Shown: positions 21,601-30,234, counted from the first letter of the stretch. The stretch: DNA of 36,736 nt from Streptomyces glaucescens (GCF_002154375.1 NZ_MUND01000109.1:1-36736), one strand, 5' to 3'. Notes: generated from the letters alone by a model not told the origin. Numbers and translations: made by a program.

Positions 21601-22830
21601 TCAGGTCACGGCGTCGGGGGGGAACGGGGGCAGCGCAAGAGCCGAGTGGGCCGGTCGTGCCGGCGCGGAGGGCATGGTGACGAGGTCACGCAGCATGGTG
21701 TTGCGTCGTTCCAGGGCCCGCACCGTGGTGGGGAAGAGCGTGGCCGCACCGTTGCCGACCAGTTCCTGATTCACGGCAACGAACTCGCGCATGTCGCGTT
21801 CGTAGCCGGCGAAGGCCGCAGTGTGGTCCCGGTTCGCGGCCAGGGCGTCGGCTAGCATGTAGGCACCGACCAGGGCAAGGCTCGAGCCTTGCCCGGTGAG
21901 GAACGAGGGCGCGTACGCGGCGTCGCCGACGAGCGCGACGCGGCCGCTGGACCAGTGGGGCATACGGATCTGACCGGCCGTGTCGAAGAACAGGTCGTCC
22001 GCGTCGCGCATGGCGCTGACCATGCCGGGGACCTTCCACCCCGCGCCTGCGAAGACCGACGCGACCAGTTCCCGCTGGGCATCGGGGCTGTGCAGGGCAT
22101 GGACCGGCGGTTGTGGTTGATGGAAGGCCAGGAAGGCGTGCACCTCGTCACTGTCCTCGACGGCATAGAGGGCCGCGGCTCTCCCCGGGGTGTTCCACAG
22201 CACGACCTCGTGGGACAGCCCGAAGGTGTTCGGCACGGTGAATATGGCGAAGCAGTACCCGAGGTAGCGGTGGAACCGTTCCTCGGGGCCGAAGAGGGCC
22301 TCCCGGGTGTGCGAGTGGATGCCGTCGGCGCCGACCACCAGGTCGAACGTGCGCCGCTGCCCGCTGTGGAACGTGACGTCGACCCCTTCCTCGGACTGGT
22401 CGAGGGTGCCGATGGAATCGCCGAAGAGGAATTCCACGTCGTCGCGGACCATCGCGTGGAGGACCGCGGCCAGATCCCCCCGACGCACCTCGAGGTCCTG
22501 TCCCTCGACACCGCCCGCAACGGCACGCGGGGTGAGTGAGGCCACGTCACTGCCATCGGCGTCGAGGAACGTGACGCGGCGCGAGTCGATGTGCGCGTCC
22601 CGCAGCCGCGGCAGTATTCCCATCCGCCGGACCACCTCCGTCGCGGTACCGCGGACATCGATCGGGTAGCCACCGCCGCGCGGTGCGCCCGCCTTCTCCA
22701 CCACGGTGACCGCGCATCCGGAGCGGTGCAGCCAGTACGCCAGCGCGGGTCCGGAGATACTGGCCCCGGAAATCAGAACTGTGCGCTTCGTGGTGGTCCT
22801 CACGTCCATCGACGGGCCGTTGGGTGTCAT
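21601..22830 (-). CDS. FAD-dependent aromatic-type monooxygenase (TetX/PHBH-like)
   Basis: This 409-residue flavoprotein has the Rossmann motif LISGASISGPALAYWLHRSG (GASISG at 22-27), the VVGADGIHS motif, and the second FAD block ALVGDAAYAPSFLTGQGSSLALVGAYMLADAL. The N-terminal PIDVRGTATEVVRRMGIL is like TetX and related drug-modifying enzymes. The ATG at 22830 has AAGGAG upstream and overlaps the MFS stop as ATGA. Coupling to a multidrug-type exporter suggests detoxification of, or resistance to, a small aromatic molecule. Other members take part in antibiotic tailoring. Confidence 0.87.
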   Translation of the reverse strand: MTPNGPSMDVRTTTKRTVLISGASISGPALAYWLHRSGCAVTVVEKAGAPRGGGYPIDVRGTATEVVRRMGILPRLRDAHIDSRRVTFLDADGSDVASLTPRAVAGGVEGQDLEVRRGDLAAVLHAMVRDDVEFLFGDSIGTLDQSEEGVDVTFHSGQRRTFDLVVGADGIHSHTREALFGPEERFHRYLGYCFAIFTVPNTFGLSHEVVLWNTPGRAAALYAVEDSDEVHAFLAFHQPQPPVHALHSPDAQRELVASVFAGAGWKVPGMVSAMRDADDLFFDTAGQIRMPHWSSGRVALVGDAAYAPSFLTGQGSSLALVGAYMLADALAANRDHTAAFAGYERDMREFVAVNQELVGNGAATLFPTTVRALERRNTMLRDLVTMPSAPARPAHSALALPPFPPDAVT

Positions 22831-24239
22831 GCCTGGACTCCTTTTTTCGTGAGGCGGACAACGAGCAGTGACAGTGCGGCGACGAGGCCGGCGACGGCGA
22901 ACCCTGTGACGAAGGCCGATTCGGCCGGCCGGCCCGTCATCGGCTCGGCCCCGGCGTCGAGGATCGCGCCGGCGACCTGGGCACCCAGGGCGACGCCGAT
23001 CACGCGAGTGACCACGAGCAGGCTGGTGGCGATGCCGACGTCCTTGGTCTCGATGGCCGTGGCGGTACCGGCCAGCAACGCTGTGGTACCGACGCCCGCG
23101 GCGAACGCGGTCAGCACCTTCGCGAGGACGAGCTGCCATTCCGCGGTGTGCAGCGCCGCCAGGGCGGTCATCGTGGCCGCCGTGACGACGGTGCCCACGA
23201 CGACCACGGCACGCGGACCGAATCGCCGCGCCGCGATCCCGCCGACCGAATCGCTCACCGCCCCGGCGATGGCGCCCGGCAGCAGGAACAGCCCGATGTC
23301 GGTGGTGCCGGCCCCGAAGCCGTACCCGTCGGCCGATTCCGCGAACAGCTGCGGGAGGAGAAAGAGCACCATCCCGAAGCTGGCGGTCATGACGAAGGTG
23401 AGCACGCACGCGCTCCACATCGCAGGCTTCGCCAGCATGCGCAGATCGACCATCGGCGAGGCCGCCCGGCGTTCGACGACGACCCACCCGGTCGCGAGGG
23501 CGGCCACGGCCACCGCGATGGCACCGACCGCGAGTGGCGGCACACCGCCGTCCCGCGTCACCGTCACGAGCCCGAGCATGAACGCGAGCAGCGTGGCACT
23601 CAGCAGAACCGTGCCGGGCCAGTCGATCCCGTCGTCCGGCTGGACCGGCGGATCATGCGGCAGCAACCGGGTGACGGCCGACGCCGCCGCGATGATCACG
23701 ATCGTCGGCAGCGCGAACATCCACTGCCATGACAGCCCTTCCGCGATCGGTCCGGCGAACAGCATCCCCATCATGCTGCCGCCCGTGAACAGCGCGACGA
23801 CCAGCCCGATCGCCGCCTGTGACTCCCCTGTCGTGAGGTGCTTGCGCACCAGGATGAAGGAGAGGGGCAGCGCACCCACCATGACGCCCTGCAAGATCTG
23901 CCCGAGCAACAGCACCGGCAGGTTCGGCGCCAAGCCGGCCGTCAGACCACCCACCGAGACCACGGCCATCAGCCGGACCAGCACCCGCTTTCCGCCGTAG
24001 CGGTCGCCGAGTTTGCCCGCGACGGGGGTGACGACCGCGCCGGTGACGAGTAATGCGTTACCGATCAGAGCCCCTTCGGCAGGGCTGACCCCCAGCTCAC
24101 GTTGAAGCAGCGGGAGGGCGGGCTCCACCACGGACTGCAGGGTGCCGAGGGCGAGTGCCAGGACGCCGAGGGCACCGATCGACAGCCACCCGAGGCGGGC
24201 CGGGGCGACCCCGGCTTCCGATATGGACGTCCTGTTCAC
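22827..24239 (-). CDS. MFS drug exporter (DHA2/14-TM type)
   Basis: This 470-residue protein starts at a GTG with GGAGG 7 nt upstream. The MFS motif A GKLGDRYGGKRVL lies after the second span. Further spans are seen throughout, with ALPLSFILVRKHLTTGESQAAIG between spans and a C-terminal hydrophobic stretch; the number is consistent with 14 spans. Sugar and other carriers are less likely than a drug:H+ antiporter. The stop overlaps the start of the FAD monooxygenase. A possible small membrane ORF overlaps its start. Confidence 0.87.
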   Translation of the reverse strand: MNRTSISEAGVAPARLGWLSIGALGVLALALGTLQSVVEPALPLLQRELGVSPAEGALIGNALLVTGAVVTPVAGKLGDRYGGKRVLVRLMAVVSVGGLTAGLAPNLPVLLLGQILQGVMVGALPLSFILVRKHLTTGESQAAIGLVVALFTGGSMMGMLFAGPIAEGLSWQWMFALPTIVIIAAASAVTRLLPHDPPVQPDDGIDWPGTVLLSATLLAFMLGLVTVTRDGGVPPLAVGAIAVAVAALATGWVVVERRAASPMVDLRMLAKPAMWSACVLTFVMTASFGMVLFLLPQLFAESADGYGFGAGTTDIGLFLLPGAIAGAVSDSVGGIAARRFGPRAVVVVGTVVTAATMTALAALHTAEWQLVLAKVLTAFAAGVGTTALLAGTATAIETKDVGIATSLLVVTRVIGVALGAQVAGAILDAGAEPMTGRPAESAFVTGFAVAGLVAALSLLVVRLTKKGVQA

Positions 24240-24424
24240 CGGCGCTCCTCCAGCGGGTCGAACGCCTGCGACTCGGTGCCGGGCGCGGAGAGGTACTCTC
24301 CCGCCCCGGCCGACGCCATGGCGACGGCGGCCACGGCCGGCACCAGGACACCCCGTCGCGGACCGCCCACGAGCCGGCGCCGCCGGAAGGCCCGCCGTCC
24401 GGTCCGGCCAAGGAAAGTCGTCAC
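24236..24424 (-). CDS. Possible small membrane or secreted protein upstream of the MFS gene
   Basis: A 62-residue frame from a GTG preceded by GGAG has an Arg-rich N-terminus, one hydrophobic stretch (LVPAVAAVAMASAGAG) and an acidic tail. Its stop overlaps the MFS GTG as GTGA, which favours translational coupling. I do not recognise a family. It could alternatively be an untranslated leader that happens to be open. Confidence 0.4.
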   Translation of the reverse strand: MTTFLGRTGRRAFRRRRLVGGPRRGVLVPAVAAVAMASAGAGEYLSAPGTESQAFDPLEERR

Positions 24425-24860
24425 TGCTGATCACTCCAGACACCACGGGAGAGAGAAATGCGCGAGACCTCGCGCGCCTCCCACACTTCCCTGCGGCGCC
24501 CCGGCGGGCATCGTCCTCCGCAGCCGTCCTGGCCTGGTGCGCCCGGACCAGCCGTCCACCTGTCCTGGTGCCTACGCACTACAGGCCGGCCCGGGCCCCC
24601 TGCCGTAGCGCGCGGGCCCCGGTGGCGTGACCTTCACGGTCGCAAGGTCAATACTGCCCTCGAGAGGAGAAGTCGCCCCACAACCGACGACCCGCACAAC
24701 CTGACGTCCCGTCACCGAAGTCGGCTCGGGTCGGCAGCACTACCGCCGGAGTCCGCCCGGAGCCGTCACGGACCATAAAGATCGACAATTAGCTGCATGT
24801 GCTCTGACCTCAGAAAACGCAGGTTCAGGACTCGCCTGCTCATCTCGTCAGGAGGTACCC
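24425..24860. other. Intergenic region between the MFS and dha operons
   Basis: No convincing gene is seen in about 436 nt. It holds the inverted repeat at 24628-24650 and the promoters of two divergent operons. An AT-richer stretch lies at 24650-24800 near the dha side. A short frame from the ATG at 24797 overlaps dhaK in another frame and is not called. Confidence 0.6.
24628..24650. promoter_or_regulatory. Inverted repeat, 7-9-7, MerR-like spacing
   Basis: TGACCTT-N9-AAGGTCA is a perfect inverted repeat. GTGACC and TACTGC flank it 19 nt apart, the long spacer used by MerR-family activators. No MerR gene is in the window. It could serve the MFS/monooxygenase genes or the dha operon. Confidence 0.45.
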
Positions 24861-25853
24861 GTGAAGATGCTGATCAACGTCCCGGAAACCGTCGTGTCCG
24901 ACGCCCTGCGGGGCATGGCCGCCGCGCATCCGGAACTGACCGTCGATGTGGAGAACCGGGTGATCGTGCGGCGGGACGCGCCGGTCTCCGGGAAGGTGGC
25001 GCTGCTTTCCGGCGGAGGATCGGGGCATGAGCCGCTGCACGGTGGGTTCGTGGGGCCCGGGATGCTCTCGGCGGCCTGCCCCGGGGAGGTGTTCACCTCG
25101 CCGGTGCCCGACCAGATGGTGCGGGCGGCGGCGGCCGTGGACAGCGGTGCAGGAGTGCTGTTCATCGTGAAGAACTACACCGGTGACGTGCTCAACTTCG
25201 ACATGGCCGCGGAGCTCGCCGAGGACGAGGGCATCCGGGTCGCCAGGGTGCTGGTCGACGACGACGTGGCGGTCACCGACAGCCTGTACACGGCCGGCCG
25301 GCGCGGCACCGGTGCCACGCTGTTCGTGGAGAAGATCGCGGGCGCCGCCGCGGAGGAGGGGCAGCCACTGGAGCGAGTGGAGGCGATCGCCCGGCAGGTC
25401 AACGACAGCTCCCGCAGCTTCGGCGTGGCCCTCAGCGCCTGTACGACCCCCGCGAAGGGCAGCCCCACCTTCGATCTGCCGCCGGGCGAACTGGAGTTGG
25501 GCATCGGCATCCACGGCGAGCCGGGCCGGGAGCGGCGGGCGATGATGACGTCCGGGGAGATCGCCGACTTCGCCGTGCACGCCGTCCTGGAGGACCTGGA
25601 GCCGCGCAATCCCGTGCTGGTGCTGGTCAACGGCATGGGCGCGACGCCGCTGCTGGAGCTGTACGGGTTCAACTCGGAGGTGCAGCGCGTGCTGGCGGAG
25701 CGCGGGGTCGCCGTGGCCCGTACGCTCGTCGGCAACTATGTGACCTCCCTGGACATGGCGGGCGCCTCCGTCACCCTGTGCCAGGTCGACGAGGAGTTGC
25801 TGCGGCTGTGGGACGCGCCGGTGCGCACGCCGGGCCTGCGGTGGGGTATGTGA
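24861..25853 (+). CDS. Dihydroxyacetone kinase subunit DhaK
   Basis: This 330-residue protein matches DhaK over its full length. LSGGGSGHEPLHGGFVGPGMLSAACPGEVFTSP is the substrate-binding N-terminal block, with KNYTGDVLNFDMAAE following. The dihydroxyacetone-binding His, by hemiaminal linkage, is His218 in LGIGIHGEPG. The GTG follows AGGAGG by 5 nt; an ATG two codons further in is an alternative. It binds dihydroxyacetone and receives phosphate from DhaL. It is the first gene of dhaKLM. Confidence 0.95.
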   Translation: MKMLINVPETVVSDALRGMAAAHPELTVDVENRVIVRRDAPVSGKVALLSGGGSGHEPLHGGFVGPGMLSAACPGEVFTSPVPDQMVRAAAAVDSGAGVLFIVKNYTGDVLNFDMAAELAEDEGIRVARVLVDDDVAVTDSLYTAGRRGTGATLFVEKIAGAAAEEGQPLERVEAIARQVNDSSRSFGVALSACTTPAKGSPTFDLPPGELELGIGIHGEPGRERRAMMTSGEIADFAVHAVLEDLEPRNPVLVLVNGMGATPLLELYGFNSEVQRVLAERGVAVARTLVGNYVTSLDMAGASVTLCQVDEELLRLWDAPVRTPGLRWGM

Positions 25854-25899
25854 CCCGGCGGCCGACGCATTCATCCGACCCTTCACGCAAGGAGATCCC

Positions 25900-26499
25900 G
25901 TGCTCGACGCCGATTTCTTCCGCCGTTGGATGACGGCGACCGCCGCGTCCGTGGACCGCGAGGCGGAGCGGCTCACGGCCCTCGACTCCCCCATCGGGGA
26001 CGCCGACCACGGCAGCAACCTGCAACGCGGGTTCGCCGCCGTCACCGAGGTGCTGGACAAGGAGGCCCCGGGCACGCCGGGGGCGGTGCTGACGCTGGCC
26101 GGACGGCAGCTGATCTCGACGGTCGGCGGGGCGTCCGGCCCGCTGTACGGCACCCTGCTGCGACGCACCGGCAAGGCGCTCGGCGACGCCGCCGAGGTGA
26201 CCGAGGAGGACCTGGCCGGGGCGCTGCGTGCGGGGGTGGACGCCGTCATGGCCCTGGGCGGTGCCGCGCCGGGCGACAAGACCATGGTCGACGCGCTGGT
26301 GCCGGCGGTGGACGCGCTCGGTGCGGGCTTCGGCGCGGCGCGGGCCGCCGCCGAGCAGGGCGCGGTCGCGACCACGCCGTTGCAGGCCCGCAAGGGGCGG
26401 GCGAGTTACCTCGGCGAGCGGAGCATCGGACATCAGGACCCGGGAGCCACCTCGGCGGCGCTGCTGGTCGCTGGACTCGCGGAGGCGGCAGGTGAGTGA
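25900..26499 (+). CDS. Dihydroxyacetone kinase subunit DhaL
   Basis: This 199-residue ADP-binding subunit has the Mg-ADP motif SPIGDADHGSNLQRGF (Asp34, Asp36, His37) near the N-terminus. GGASGPLYGTLL and GDKTMVDALVPAVDAL follow, and GRASYLGERSIGHQDPGATS is a highly conserved C-terminal block. The GTG at 25900 has AAGGAG upstream. It carries the ADP phosphorylated by DhaM and transfers phosphate to DhaK-bound dihydroxyacetone. The 3' end overlaps dhaM by 8 nt. Confidence 0.95.
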   Translation: MLDADFFRRWMTATAASVDREAERLTALDSPIGDADHGSNLQRGFAAVTEVLDKEAPGTPGAVLTLAGRQLISTVGGASGPLYGTLLRRTGKALGDAAEVTEEDLAGALRAGVDAVMALGGAAPGDKTMVDALVPAVDALGAGFGAARAAAEQGAVATTPLQARKGRASYLGERSIGHQDPGATSAALLVAGLAEAAGE

Positions 26500-26911
26500 C
26501 GTGACGGACGAGAAGCTCGTGGGGATCGTGCTGGTGTCGCACAGCGCGCAGGTCGCCGCCTCCGTCGCCGACCTCGCACGGGGACTGGCCGGTGGCGGGA
26601 AGGCGGTGCCCGTCGCTCCGGCGGGCGGCACCGAGGGCGGGGGGCTGGGCACCAGTGCGGAGTTGATCGCCGCGGCCGCCGCGTCGGTGGACCGGGGCGC
26701 CGGTGTCGCGGTGCTCACCGATCTGGGCAGTGCCGTGCTCACCGTGAAGGCGCTGCTCGCCGAGGGCGACGAACTGCCCGGGCACACCCGCCTGGTGGAC
26801 GCTCCGTTCGTGGAGGGTGCCGTCGCGGCGGTGGTCACGGCAGCCACCGGCGCCGGCCTGGACGCGGTGGCCGCCGCGGCGATGGAGGCGTACGACTACC
26901 GCAAGGTGTGA
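26492..26911 (+). CDS. PTS-dependent dihydroxyacetone kinase phosphotransferase subunit DhaM
   Basis: This 139-residue protein is the EIIA(mannose)-like subunit: GIVLVSHSAQVAASVADLA has the phosphorylated His17. GGTEGGGLGTSAELI and AVLTDLGSAVLTVKALL are family blocks. The single-domain form (no HPr or EI domain) means phosphate must come from a separate EI/HPr pair, so the kinase is tied to PTS activity. The GTG at 26492 has GGAGG 6 nt upstream; a GTG at 26501 is an alternative. The operon ends at a strong hairpin 8 nt later. Confidence 0.92.
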   Translation: MSDVTDEKLVGIVLVSHSAQVAASVADLARGLAGGGKAVPVAPAGGTEGGGLGTSAELIAAAAASVDRGAGVAVLTDLGSAVLTVKALLAEGDELPGHTRLVDAPFVEGAVAAVVTAATGAGLDAVAAAAMEAYDYRKV

Positions 26912-26918
26912 GCCCTGC

Positions 26919-26953
26919 GGCGGCGGGTCGCCGGGCTCCGCGGTCCCGCCGCC
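26919..26953 (+). terminator. Terminator of dhaKLM
   Basis: GGCGGCGGG (26919-26927) is perfectly complementary to CCCGCCGCC (26945-26953), with a GC-rich 17-nt loop. It begins 8 nt past the dhaM stop. Confidence 0.75.
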
Positions 26954-27105
26954 GGCAGCTTCCGTACCCTCGGCGGCCCCGGCGGTCGCCGTCGGGGCCC
27001 GCCGCTCCCGTTGCCCGGACCCGCCTCACCTCAACCCCTGCGCCACCACCGCCGGCGTCGCGCGCGGTGCCGTCGTGGGCTCGCCGATGACGGACCGGCA
27101 TCGCC

Positions 27106-27273
27106 GTGGACGTCGAGCAGGGCGCTCAGGGCCCGGCGGCGCTCGGACCGCACTTCGCCGGCACGGGGAGGCCGGCGGAAACCGGGGAGCAGGCCGCCGC
27201 CGTCCTCCTCGCCTCGGACGCGGTGAGCAACGGCGTGGTGCCGCCCGTGGAGGACGGCTGGTCGGGCGACTGA
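27106..27273 (+). pseudogene. Short-chain dehydrogenase (SDR) C-terminal remnant
   Basis: A 55-residue frame from a GTG ends ETGEQAAAVLLASDAVSNGVVPPVEDGW. This matches the conserved SDR C-terminus (family: RPEEIAAAVLFLASDEAS-x-V-x-G-x-x-L-P-V-DGGW). The catalytic Tyr-x-x-x-Lys and the Rossmann fold are absent, and a GAVVGSPMTD-like stretch just upstream (about 27055-27090) is in another frame. It is a decayed fragment lying antisense to the tail of the chitosanase gene. Confidence 0.55.
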
Positions 27274-28088
27274 CGCCCCGTCGGCACCGGACCGTGTGCC
27301 GAGCCGTGTGCCGGAGGGTCCGATACCGCCTCAGCCGCCGTGTCCAGCCACTTGCGCGCCAGCCGTTCCCCTGCCGCGACGGCGGCGGCGTGGCTCTCCA
27401 CGGGGGACGCCTGGGAGTCCTTGAAGACGATGTAGGTGACGCCGGAGGCGGTTCCGCCGACGCGCGGGTCGGGGTCGATGCCGAGCTCCTCGGCCGCGGC
27501 GTACGACGCCTCGCCGATGGTGTGGCCGGGGCCGACGTCGCCGACGACCGCGTACCGTACCCGGTCGCGGTACACCACCGCCGCGACCGAGCCGCCGCGT
27601 ACGCCGTGGGCGCGGTGGTCCCAGACCCGGCTCGGGGCCGGTACGACGACGTAGGGCAGCCGTTCGGCGTCGGGATAGCGGCCGTCGGACTGGGTGAAGG
27701 CCGCACTGGCGGAGAAGTAGGGGTCGGTGCGGCGGTTGCAGTGGCGGCCGGGGCGGCCGTCGCAGTCGATGTCCATGTCCGCCTTCCAGAACACGGCGTC
27801 GCGCGTGCCGCAGACCGGGATGTCCGCGGGCGCGCCGTCGTCGCTGCGGTAGCGCCCGCGGGAGACGGGAGCGCAGTCCCGCGCCCGGGCGAGGAGGTCG
27901 GCCGCGCGTACGGCACCCTCGCGCGGGGCGGCCGGCTCGACGCGTGCCCCGGCCGGGTCGGCGGCGGGAGCCGTGGGGGCTGTGGGAGCGGCGGGAGCGG
28001 CCGGGGTGGCGGCGCCGGAGCCGGGGACCGTCGTCGGGGCGAGCAGGGTGGCGCTGGCGGCGACCAGCATGAGCGACGGAAGACGCAC
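27126..28088 (-). CDS. GH75 chitosanase, secreted
   Basis: The frame codes for 320 residues from a GTG. It has a signal peptide (LMLVAASATLLAP) and a Pro/Ala/Thr linker, then the GH75 domain (about 65-250). Conserved blocks are GRYRSDDGAPADIPVCGTRDAVFWKADMDIDCDG, RRTDPYFSASAAFTQSDG and RLPYVVVPAPS. VVGDVGPGHTIGEASYAAAEELGI holds the likely catalytic pair Asp184 and Glu193. GH75 enzymes endo-cleave chitosan. The domain naturally ends near LARKWLDTAA (about 250); the remaining 70 residues run antisense through the SDR remnant and look like a read-on tail after loss of the native stop. Confidence 0.83.
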   Translation of the reverse strand: MRLPSLMLVAASATLLAPTTVPGSGAATPAAPAAPTAPTAPAADPAGARVEPAAPREGAVRAADLLARARDCAPVSRGRYRSDDGAPADIPVCGTRDAVFWKADMDIDCDGRPGRHCNRRTDPYFSASAAFTQSDGRYPDAERLPYVVVPAPSRVWDHRAHGVRGGSVAAVVYRDRVRYAVVGDVGPGHTIGEASYAAAEELGIDPDPRVGGTASGVTYIVFKDSQASPVESHAAAVAAGERLARKWLDTAAEAVSDPPAHGSAHGPVPTGRQSPDQPSSTGGTTPLLTASEARRTAAACSPVSAGLPVPAKCGPSAAGP

Positions 28089-28449
28089 GGTGGAGGAGCC
28101 TCTCGGGGGGCGGCTGACGGGCACTCGGACCCATCTGTGCCCCGGAGAGATGACGTCGGCACCCCGATGGGCCGAGCGGCGCAAGCGTGCGGGACCGGAT
28201 GGGGGGCCGGGGCCGAGCCCTTGACGGCTGCGGCCAACCGGCCGCCCGCACCGGCGCGGCGCGGGACAGGCGACGCCGGCGGCCCGCGCCGCGGCCAGAA
28301 CCGCCCTGCCCTCGGGGTGAGTTCGGCTGCCGAAGTGTTCGGCACGAGCGAGCCGCGGCGGCGTCACCCGCGCCCGCCCTCTTGATGTGATCGCGCCAGC
28401 CGCGCCATATTGGTCCGGACCATTCGTCGTCCGTCCGGGAGGCCGAGTC
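28089..28449. other. Divergent intergenic region between chitosanase and FnIII lipoprotein
   Basis: About 360 nt without a supported gene. It holds the presumed promoters of both genes and the DasR-like palindrome at 28411-28422. The rest is GC-rich with no clear repeat. Confidence 0.6.
28411..28422. promoter_or_regulatory. DasR-like palindrome near the FnIII lipoprotein and chitosanase genes
   Basis: TGGTCCGGACCA is a perfect 12-bp palindrome. With flanks it agrees at 12 of 16 positions with the DasR consensus; the central TA is replaced by CG. It lies 27 nt before the FnIII gene start and about 320 nt upstream of the divergent chitosanase. DasR represses chitin/chitosan genes in Streptomyces, so the neighbourhood fits. 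Confidence 0.45.
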
Positions 28450-29421
28450 GTGCCACGCGTTCCCCTGCCCGCTCTGCTGGTCTGCGGCACGCTGACGCTC
28501 GTGGTCTCCTGCGGCTGGAGCCAGGAGGGCGGGGACGGCCCGGCGCCCGGCGCGCCGACCGGAGTCACCGCGGCGGCCGGCAGCGCGACCAGCGTGCACG
28601 TGATGTGGAACGCCGTCTCCACGGAGGCGGGCGTCCGCGCCTACGAGGTGTACCGCGGCACCGCCAAGGTCCGCGAGGTGCCCGGCTCCCGGCACATGGT
28701 CGACGTCACCCGGCTGCGGCCGTCCACCACCTATGTCTTCACCGTGCGCGCCCGGGACGCCGACGGCCGCCTCGGACCGCCCAGCCGGGAGGTGCGGGCC
28801 ACCACCTCCGCGGCCGTCGCCGCCGATCGCTCGGCACCCTCCCGGCCGGCCGGGCCGCGAGGGCGCGCGGTCGGGAGCCGGTCGGTCCAGCTCACCTGGG
28901 ACGCGGCGACGGACGACCGGGGTGTGGTGTCCTACGACATCCACCAGGGCGGCACGAAGATCCACAGTGTGGGCGGCACCCAGACCGGGACGGTCGTCAC
29001 CGGACTGCGGCCGGGGACCCGCTACACCTTCACGGTCCGGGCCCGGGACGCGGCGGACAACGTCTCCCCGCCGAGCGCCGCCGTCCGGCTCACCACCGCG
29101 CCCGGCGACGACGACGGCCGCGGCACCGCACCGACCCGTTTCCGGGCGACGGCCCGCGCCGAGGGCGGTGCCCACTACCTCGACCTCTCCTGGGTGCCAC
29201 CCCGTGCCGACGGGGTGATCACGGAGTATCAGATCCACCTCGACGGACGGGCGGCCACCTCTCTCGTGTGGGGCGGGACGGCGCCGCGCGAGAAGGCGAC
29301 GTACAGCTTCTACCTGGGCCGAGAGGACGGCGTACGGCACCGGGTGCGCATCCGCGCCAAGCTGCCGGACGGCACCTGGGGCGGATTCTCGGCGGAGCGC
29401 ACGGTCACCACGGGCGGGTGA
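28450..29421 (+). CDS. Fibronectin type III domain lipoprotein
   Basis: This 323-residue protein starts at a GTG with GGGAGG upstream. The signal peptide ends in VVSC, a lipobox. Two clear FnIII domains follow (about residues 35-120 and 137-217), ending YVFTVRARDADGRLGPPS and YTFTVRARDAADNVSPPS. A third FnIII-like domain lies at about 230-320. Such domains are spacers and ligand-binding modules in actinobacterial chitinases and cellulases. No catalytic domain is present. Neighbouring GH75 chitosanase and a DasR-like site suggest a role in chitin or chitosan use at the cell surface; this is inference. Confidence 0.83.
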   Translation: MPRVPLPALLVCGTLTLVVSCGWSQEGGDGPAPGAPTGVTAAAGSATSVHVMWNAVSTEAGVRAYEVYRGTAKVREVPGSRHMVDVTRLRPSTTYVFTVRARDADGRLGPPSREVRATTSAAVAADRSAPSRPAGPRGRAVGSRSVQLTWDAATDDRGVVSYDIHQGGTKIHSVGGTQTGTVVTGLRPGTRYTFTVRARDAADNVSPPSAAVRLTTAPGDDDGRGTAPTRFRATARAEGGAHYLDLSWVPPRADGVITEYQIHLDGRAATSLVWGGTAPREKATYSFYLGREDGVRHRVRIRAKLPDGTWGGFSAERTVTTGG

Positions 29422-29697
29422 CCCCCCGGTCCCGCTCCCGCCCGGCCCGCTGCGGCCAGGCACCGGTACCGCCCGGCTGCGCTCCCGGCGCGCCCTGCTC
29501 CCCGACCAGCCCGCCGACGACACCCCGGCGCCGCCCGGTCCGTTCACCCGGACGGTCCCGTCCGTCACCCGCACGGGGGCCGCCCGCAGGCGGGACCCGT
29601 CCCGGGGACGTTGGCTGACCCTGAGGCAGCACGGGCGTTCCCCGACCCAGGCGGCGCAAGGGATGTACCGCCAACCGTGCAGCCGGAGGACACTTCC

Positions 29698-30234
29698 ATG
29701 CGCAATACTCAGCCACTTCTCCGCTGCGGGCTGGCCGTGGCAGCCGCCGCCGCGCTGCCGCTCGGCCTCGCCGCCCAGCCGGCCGGCGCGGTCTCCGGGA
29801 TCTCGGTGAGCACCAGCGGCTCCACCGTCTCGGTGACGACCAGCGCCTGCACCCAGGTCGGCGGCAGCTGGGGCAACGCCTCGCTGCTGACCAGCAGCCA
29901 GGCGAACTTCGCCCAGGGCCGTCAGACGGCGCTGACCGGCACCGCCAGTCTGCAGTCCGCCGCCTGGTCCAACGTGAGCCCGGGGACGTACACGGTCATC
30001 GTGGTGTGCTCCAACGGCAGCACCGCGGGCAGCCAGTCCGTCATCGTCTCCTCGTCCGCGACCCCCACGCCCGCCCCGACGGCCTCGCCCACGCGGGGTG
30101 TGATGGGCGGCGTGGGCGGCGGCAGCAAGGACTACGGCACCGTCACGATGGTGGCGGGCGGTGTGCTGGTCGGTGCCGGCGCCATCGCGGCGGGCTGGTT
30201 CCTGCGCCGCCGCGGCAGGCCCTACCGGCTCTGA
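29698..30234 (+). CDS. Small cell-surface membrane-anchored protein
   Basis: This 178-residue protein has GGAGGA 6 nt before the ATG. A signal peptide ends near AQPAGA. The mature part is Ser/Thr-rich with two Cys residues (SACTQVGGSW and VVCSNGS) that could form a disulfide. A Pro/Thr linker leads to one C-terminal membrane span (MVAGGVLVGAGAIAAGWFL) and an RRRGR tail. This signal-span-Arg-tail design recurs in Streptomyces surface proteins of unknown role. It overlaps the convergent PadR gene by 13 nt. Confidence 0.75.
   Translation: MRNTQPLLRCGLAVAAAAALPLGLAAQPAGAVSGISVSTSGSTVSVTTSACTQVGGSWGNASLLTSSQANFAQGRQTALTGTASLQSAAWSNVSPGTYTVIVVCSNGSTAGSQSVIVSSSATPTPAPTASPTRGVMGGVGGGSKDYGTVTMVAGGVLVGAGAIAAGWFLRRRGRPYRL

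Noticed and set aside
24797..25030. Short plus-strand frame overlapping the dhaK start
   Set aside because: It has no ribosome site, is Arg-rich, and is explained as another frame of dhaK and its leader.
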